In this document: one piece after another, positions 34,270 to 38,049 of the stretch
Layout: the number at the start of each line of letters is the position of its first letter
Position numbering within the stretch: the first letter of the stretch is position 1
Assembly: GCF_900142255.1 (NCBI RefSeq)
Contig: NZ_FRAF01000027.1
Coordinates: 1-38,049, forward strand
Direction of reading: 5' to 3'
Source of the DNA: Alicyclobacillus tolerans
GTDB taxonomy: Bacteria; Bacillota; Bacilli; Alicyclobacillales; Alicyclobacillaceae
DNA: 38,049 bases
Notes under the pieces: generated by a model
What the model was told of the DNA's origin: nothing
Database searches by the model: none
Seen by the model: only the letters and a program-made list of their open reading frames with translations
Translations under genes and position numbers: made by a program

Positions 34270-34418
34270 GCATTTTGAGTGGCCTCTGTAGTGATAGAAC
34301 TCTTGCCTATCGTAGAAGTTGTATGGGTAGCTATTTGCGATTTTGCAGTCAATGGTGTACCACATCCCGTCAACCAAATAGCAACAAGAACAGTTGAACT
34401 CAGCAAGAATTTTTTCAT
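34257..34418 (-). pseudogene. Truncated lipoprotein (probable redoxin, TlpA/ResA-like), first 53 residues only
   Basis: ATG at 34418 has GGAGG 7 nt upstream and opens a lipoprotein signal peptide (MKKFLLSSTVLVAIWLTGCG) with lipobox LTGC. A Thr/Ser-rich linker ends in ATQNASFS just before a TAG stop at 34257. In TlpA/ResA-type lipoproteins such a linker leads straight into the thioredoxin fold, which is absent here. The next sequence is CcdA-like in a different frame. A deletion is the simplest explanation. The strong promoter upstream is intact, so this stub is probably still transcribed and translated. Confidence 0.65.
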
Positions 34419-34446
34419 CAATTTCCCTCCAGTTCATCATATTAAA

Positions 34447-34474
34447 ATTATATAATATTTTGATGTATAGTCAA
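34447..34474 (-). promoter_or_regulatory. Strong SigA-type promoter of the mer operon
   Basis: On the minus strand TTGACT (34469-34474) and a perfect TATAAT (34447-34452) are spaced 16 bp. The transcript would start near 34440, 20 nt before the lipoprotein ATG. The spacer (ATCAAAATATTATATAATTT) is a candidate ArsR operator. Confidence 0.75.
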
Positions 34475-34538
34475 CTATTGAGGTTTTCCATGCATACTTC
34501 TATGATGAAGCATCTGGATCAACCTAATGTACGTCTAA

Positions 34539-34572
34539 AAAAAACACTCCTTCCAATAGGAGTGTTTTTTTA
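34539..34572. terminator. Bidirectional terminator after the UbiB operon
   Basis: ACACTCCT-TCCAAT-AGGAGTGT is flanked by a run of A on the left and T on the right, so it works on both strands. It ends the minus-strand kinase operon ahead of the mer promoter. Confidence 0.85.
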
Positions 34573-34604
34573 AAATTGAATGATTCTCTATTCTTTTCTC
34601 AGCT

Positions 34605-34850
34605 CTATTTTTGATTATATCGTTTCCAAAAACGCAGCAACCAGCGAAAGAAAAACGGCAAGCGAATGCCAGCGCGATCGACCTGTGACAAAAATGCTAT
34701 AAATGAACCTGCTACACGCCTGTCCGTACGAATTCTTTCTGGATTGGCGCGAAATGTGAGACGATATCCATCTTCCAAGCCTTCAACCTTCACTTCTACC
34801 GGTCCAAGAGGCTGCTTAGCCTGTTTCAGAACGCGCTCTTTGTCATTCAT
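34605..34850 (-). CDS. Small basic protein of unknown function, partner of the UbiB-like kinase
   Basis: 81 residues, basic, with no recognised domain. It begins MNDKERVLKQAKQPLGPVEV and ends with a Phe/Arg-rich amphipathic segment (PFFFRWLLRFWKRYNQK) that may touch the membrane. TAGGAG covers the kinase stop codon and lies 6 nt before ATG at 34850; an ATG two codons upstream would sit on the ribosome site. The tight spacing implies it is co-translated with the kinase and may act with it. Confidence 0.7.
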   Translation of the reverse strand: MNDKERVLKQAKQPLGPVEVKVEGLEDGYRLTFRANPERIRTDRRVAGSFIAFLSQVDRAGIRLPFFFRWLLRFWKRYNQK

Positions 34851-34859
34851 ACGCATCTC

Positions 34860-36539
34860 CTACCTGTCCGGAAAATGGCGCTCTGCAATATTTTTTAACC
34901 AGCCTTGCTGTTTTCGCCAAACGATAAACAGCCATAACAGGCTCAATCCCATCATAGCGCATGCAATAATTTCTGCAACCCTTTGTTTGAACCAGAGACT
35001 GAGCATCAGTGCCACAAAAGAAACGAAGAGCAGCAGAAAACTGTACAGCATCTGTCTTGCAAGAGCACGTTCGACGAGAGAATAATGGAATTGAAAACGT
35101 TCAAACGTCAAGCGCTCTTTCGGAGTTTTAAGCGCTTCTTCGACCAGGCCAGGATATCGCGTCAATGGCGCCAAATAGGTTTGAGCAAGTCGAAGCCAAG
35201 ATATACCTTGCCCTGTTTCCTGATTCTCATCTTTGCCTCGTCCTTGAATCCAGCTCTCAACAATGGGTTTACCGAGCGCTACAATATCAATGCCGGGCGA
35301 AAGGATATGCAAGACACCGACAAACGTCGAAAGCGCCCTGCCTAAAAACGCAAATTCTGCCGGCAATTGAATAGGCTGACGTTGTATCACAGCTTGAATA
35401 TCTACTAAAATTTCTTCCAGTACCATTTCATCAAAACGTTCTATGCTCTGCCTTTGGTAAAGCGAAATCAAATCGGAAATCGCTCGTGACAATTCACGAC
35501 GATTCGCGTTAGGTAACAGAAAGCGCAACGCTTCTAATGCGTCAATAATTTGATCCATGTTGTTGAGAAGTATGCCTTCAACCAAAGAACGAATGTGCGC
35601 AGCATCTTCCGATCTTAATGAACTTACCATACCAAAATCAAGAAAGACAATGGTTCCGTCACTCTGTACTAACAGATTACCCGGATGGGGATCTGCATGG
35701 AATTTGCCGCCGAAAAAAATTTGTTCTGCGTAAGCATTAAACAACCGTTCTGCCAATTCTTTACGATTGAGTCCATGCGCTTCGAGAAAATCGAGATCTG
35801 AAACTTTCGCTCCTTCCATCCATTCCATAACCAGTACAGAACGGGTTGTAAACTCAGGATAGTAGCGTGGAATATGAATATCTTTACGTTCCGCATATTT
35901 ATCTTGAAAATATTGGCCATTTTCCATTTCCTTGCGGAAGTTCAGTTCATCGCGAATGACAAGTACAAGTTCGCGATAGAGCGCTGACCAATCCGCCATC
36001 TTGCGAAAACGACGAAATCTTTTCATAAGAAAAATGACAATACGAATCGCTCGAAAATCCGCACGAATAATCCGGTCAATACCCGGTCTGCGAACCTTCA
36101 CCGCCACCTCGGTACCATCATGCAATTTCCCACGATAAACAACGCCGATAGAAGCGGAAGCGACAGAATGGTGTTCCACGTCTGCTAACACACTGCTGAT
36201 ATCGCCATGCCAAGCTTCTCGCATTACTTTCTCGACTTGCTGCCAAGGTACAGGTGGCACTTGATCAACCAGATTGTCCAACTCGTGCAAAAATACATCA
36301 GGCAACAAGTCTGCACGTGTACTGAGAAATTGACCAATTTTAATCCATAATCCCTGCAGTGATAGCGCTATGGACCGATATTCGCGGGCCTGTCGCACCA
36401 GCAATTGTTCCCACGCTTCCATCGCGGCTGCATCACGTGGTTCTGGATGGCGTTTGGAAAACCAGTAAATTTGCAGGGAAAAGCGGATACTCATGTTCAC
36501 GATAACAAAAATTCGATAAAGCGAGAATCGTGTCCACAT
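34860..36539 (-). CDS. ABC1/UbiB/AarF-family atypical kinase-like protein
   Basis: About 559 residues. The family signature KxGQ appears as WIKIGQFLSTRADLLP (about residue 68). Further kinase-like motifs are SVASASIGVVYRG (Ala-rich loop), VAVKVRRPG (lysine), RDELNFRKE, HADPHPGNLL (catalytic loop) and IVFLDFGMV (metal Asp). Two membrane helices close the C-terminus. Homologues support quinone biosynthesis or lipid-precursor handling as ATPases; in a menaquinone organism the role is unclear. ATG at 36539 has AAAGGCGG about 9 nt upstream. ATG at 36560 is possible but would include that site. Confidence 0.9.
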   Translation of the reverse strand: MWTRFSLYRIFVIVNMSIRFSLQIYWFSKRHPEPRDAAAMEAWEQLLVRQAREYRSIALSLQGLWIKIGQFLSTRADLLPDVFLHELDNLVDQVPPVPWQQVEKVMREAWHGDISSVLADVEHHSVASASIGVVYRGKLHDGTEVAVKVRRPGIDRIIRADFRAIRIVIFLMKRFRRFRKMADWSALYRELVLVIRDELNFRKEMENGQYFQDKYAERKDIHIPRYYPEFTTRSVLVMEWMEGAKVSDLDFLEAHGLNRKELAERLFNAYAEQIFFGGKFHADPHPGNLLVQSDGTIVFLDFGMVSSLRSEDAAHIRSLVEGILLNNMDQIIDALEALRFLLPNANRRELSRAISDLISLYQRQSIERFDEMVLEEILVDIQAVIQRQPIQLPAEFAFLGRALSTFVGVLHILSPGIDIVALGKPIVESWIQGRGKDENQETGQGISWLRLAQTYLAPLTRYPGLVEEALKTPKERLTFERFQFHYSLVERALARQMLYSFLLLFVSFVALMLSLWFKQRVAEIIACAMMGLSLLWLFIVWRKQQGWLKNIAERHFPDR

Positions 36540-36624
36540 GATAGATGACCGCCTTTCCATCCATTTGCCCCGAACTCATATGGATTGTTTGGAAAACTTA
36601 TCTGTTTCAAATGCCTGACATGGT

Positions 36625-37635
36625 TTAAAACGGATCGGCCACTTTAACAAGTTGTTTTCCTACATTCTCTCCGCGAAACAGGCCTAAAAAAGCCTCAGGA
36701 ATATTTTCAAAACCTTCGACTATGGTTTCACGATATTTCAATTGACCTGCCTGAAGCCATTTCCCTAGTTCCTGCATAGCTACACTGTATTGAGGCTGAT
36801 AATCACTGACAATAAAACCTTTTAGCAACGCTCTGCGAACGAGGAGAATAGGCAGAATGCGCGGACCCACTTCAACTTTTTCCGTATTGTAAAGAGCGAT
36901 CTGCCCACAGAGCGCAACGCGAGCAAAGTCATTCAATTGAAGAAAAACCGCGTCTGTGATGTCTCCTCCCACATTGTCAAAATAAATATCCACTCCTTGT
37001 GGACAAAGCTCCGCTAATTCCTTACGAATCGAAGGTGATGTTTTATAATTGATGGTTGCGTCAAAACCAAGTTCTGAAACAAGATATTGATTTTTTTCGT
37101 CCGATCCGGCAATACCCACTACGCGGCATCCTTTTAATTTGGCAATCTGCCCAACAATCATACCTACCGCTCCAGCAGCACCAGAGACAACCACTGTTTC
37201 CCCTTCTTTAGGCTGTCCAATATCCAACAATCCGAAATAAGCTGTCAAGCCAGGCATACCTAATACGCCGAGAAAGGCTGAAAGTGGAGCTAGCTGCGGA
37301 TTTAATTTCGTCAAGCGTCCCTTACTTACGTTAAATTCCCGCCAGCCGAGTTCACCTAAGACGAAATCCCCGGTTTGAAAGCGGTCATTCTTGGATTCCA
37401 CCACTTGACCTACCACGCCACCTGTAATAACTTCACCCAGTGCATAGGGAGGCACATAAGATTTTCCTTCATTCATTCTGCCACGCATATAAGGGTCAAC
37501 TGAAATATAAAGAGACTTTACAAGAACCTCATCTGCTTGCAAAGCAGGTATTTCAACTGTCTCAAACAAAAAATTGTCTTGACTTGGCATGCCTTGCGGT
37601 CTGCTTGCCAGTTTAATTTCGCGTTGTTTTGCCAT
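36625..37635 (-). CDS. NADP-dependent medium-chain oxidoreductase (CurA/LTB4-dehydrogenase-like)
   Basis: 336 residues, zinc-free MDR family. The N-terminal GroES-like domain has SLYISVDPYMRGRMN and GEVITGGVVGQVVES. The nucleotide domain has VVVSGAAGAVGMIVGQIAKL (Rossmann glycine motif, about 150-170) and VDIYFDNVGGDI. Relatives reduce alkenals, curcumin or prostaglandin-like double bonds with NADPH. The ORF opens at 37770 inside a group II intron. ATG at 37635 follows AAGGAGTGGAG and fits the family start. A possible own promoter lies at 37664-37692 between intron and gene. Confidence 0.92.
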   Translation of the reverse strand: MAKQREIKLASRPQGMPSQDNFLFETVEIPALQADEVLVKSLYISVDPYMRGRMNEGKSYVPPYALGEVITGGVVGQVVESKNDRFQTGDFVLGELGWREFNVSKGRLTKLNPQLAPLSAFLGVLGMPGLTAYFGLLDIGQPKEGETVVVSGAAGAVGMIVGQIAKLKGCRVVGIAGSDEKNQYLVSELGFDATINYKTSPSIRKELAELCPQGVDIYFDNVGGDITDAVFLQLNDFARVALCGQIALYNTEKVEVGPRILPILLVRRALLKGFIVSDYQPQYSVAMQELGKWLQAGQLKYRETIVEGFENIPEAFLGLFRGENVGKQLVKVADPF

Positions 37636-37663
37636 AAATTTCTCCACTCCTTTACTACTTCCT

Positions 37664-37692
37664 ATTGTAACCATCCTGAATGGCTTCTCCAA
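37664..37692 (-). promoter_or_regulatory. Possible promoter of the oxidoreductase gene
   Basis: On the minus strand TTGGAG (37687-37692) and TACAAT (37664-37669) are 17 bp apart. The -35 box is weak. It would free the gene from transcription through the intron. Confidence 0.35.
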
Positions 37693-37697
37693 ATAAA

Positions 37698-38049
37698 TCG
37701 AGTAGGAGGGGGTGACTAACCCCCGTCCTCTCACACCACCGTACGTACCGTTCGGTATACGGCGGTTCATGTTGTGGAACGAATCACATCGTATCGCTCA
37801 ACTAAGCTAACCAGTCCTCGGTCACGCCAATAGGCAAGACCGAGGGCTTTATTCATTTGTGGGGTATTTGAGAGTCTCCAGTAGCCCTTGCGGGAACCGC
37901 TTATCAGGACTGCCCATTCCTCGGGAATCCCAAGGACGACGAGGTTTCGTCGCTTTGTCTTAGGTTTCTTCCATTGCTTAAGGAAGCACATTCTCAATCG
38001 GTGACGTATCCACTTGTCTAAGTCCTCGAACACACTACGGGTCTGAGCG
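37698..38049 (-). mobile_element. Group II intron, 3' part (maturase C-terminus plus domains V and VI)
   Basis: On the minus strand the maturase gene ends in the first bases of domain V (GAACCGCCGTATACC ... GGTACGTACGGTGGTG, about 37732-37768). Domain VI follows, with a GGGGGT/ACCCCC stem and the branch-site segment CCTACTCGAT ending at about 37697. The remainder of the intron lies beyond the right window edge. The 3' splice site is about 60 bp upstream of the oxidoreductase start. The exact last base is inferred from the usual AY ending. Confidence 0.88.
37767..38049 (-). CDS. ltrA: Group II intron reverse transcriptase/maturase, C-terminal fragment (cut by window edge)
   Basis: The reading frame is open to the window edge. 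It shows the maturase (domain X) end: SVFEDLDKWIRHRLRMCFLK, then QWKKPKTKRRNLVVLGIP, GYWRLSNTPQMNKALG and GLVSLVERYDVIRS. This is the GIIM domain that binds intron RNA for splicing. The TGA stop lies within the first bases of domain V. The reverse transcriptase domain is outside the window, so intactness cannot be judged. Confidence 0.92.
   Translation of the reverse strand, partial: AQTRSVFEDLDKWIRHRLRMCFLKQWKKPKTKRRNLVVLGIPEEWAVLISGSRKGYWRLSNTPQMNKALGLAYWRDRGLVSLVERYDVIRSTT

Noticed and set aside
34270-34440. N-terminal 57 residues of the long CcdA-like ORF
   Set aside because: It contains the ribosome binding site of the lipoprotein gene and begins at or before the predicted transcript start. 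The other frame encodes a credible lipoprotein signal peptide.
37636-37770. 45-codon upstream extension of the oxidoreductase
   Set aside because: It reads through group II intron domains V and VI, which are structured RNA and not coding.
1-38049. CRISPR arrays, tRNA or rRNA genes, prophage genes
   Set aside because: No regularly spaced repeats, no cloverleaf-like or rRNA sequence and no phage structural genes were seen on reading both strands.

Overview
The window looks like the chromosome of a low-GC Gram-positive bacterium (Bacillota, Bacilli-type). The basis is a full-length CodY, a YerC/TrpR-like regulator, GGAGG-type ribosome binding sites with many GTG and TTG starts, and a catabolite-responsive (cre) consensus. 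An Alicyclobacillus-like or other acidophilic bacillus would fit the mercury genes, the short archaeal-type ProS and the glycolate genes, but the species is inference. Mobile elements lie at both edges: a TnpB-type insertion sequence on the left and the 3' end of a group II intron on the right.

Layout. 1-1260: an IS200/IS605-family (IS1341-like) element with a nearly complete TnpB, apparently inserted into the T-tract of the cysE terminator. 1361-3920 (minus): a cobalamin riboswitch, an APC-family permease and serine acetyltransferase. 4119-5489 (plus): an M20 dipeptidase. 5523-13658 (minus): a 2711-residue cyclic beta-1,2-glucan synthase-like protein. 13811-17156 (minus): codY, a methyltransferase overlapping yerC, and an overlapping cassette of two XRE regulators plus a small coiled-coil protein. 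17328-18455 (plus): a GNAT-like protein and another XRE regulator. 18441-19469 (minus): a YdjM-type membrane protein. 19586-21037 (plus): prolyl-tRNA synthetase.

21124-29818 is a complete glycolate-to-malate module. GlcE, GlcF and GlcD (overlapping genes) oxidise glycolate to glyoxylate. A LctP/GlcA-type permease imports the substrate, malate synthase condenses glyoxylate with acetyl-CoA, and an IclR regulator sits in the middle. A 15-nt core, CAGAA(C/T)-N3-(G/C)TTCT(G/A), occurs before glcE, in the iclR/permease gap and before malate synthase, so the cluster appears to be one IclR regulon. A perfect cre match lies in the permease leader.

29937-34440 (minus) holds an orphan Rieske oxygenase and then a mercury-resistance locus: MerA, a MerT/MerF-like transporter and an ArsR-family sensor with a CmtR-like cysteine pattern. 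The first gene of the locus is a deletion scar that joins the start of a redoxin-type lipoprotein to the back half of a CcdA-like protein. It still sits behind a strong promoter. 34605-37635 (minus) holds a UbiB/ABC1 kinase with a small partner and a zinc-free medium-chain reductase. Upstream of the reductase is the group II intron, with its maturase C-terminus and domains V and VI.
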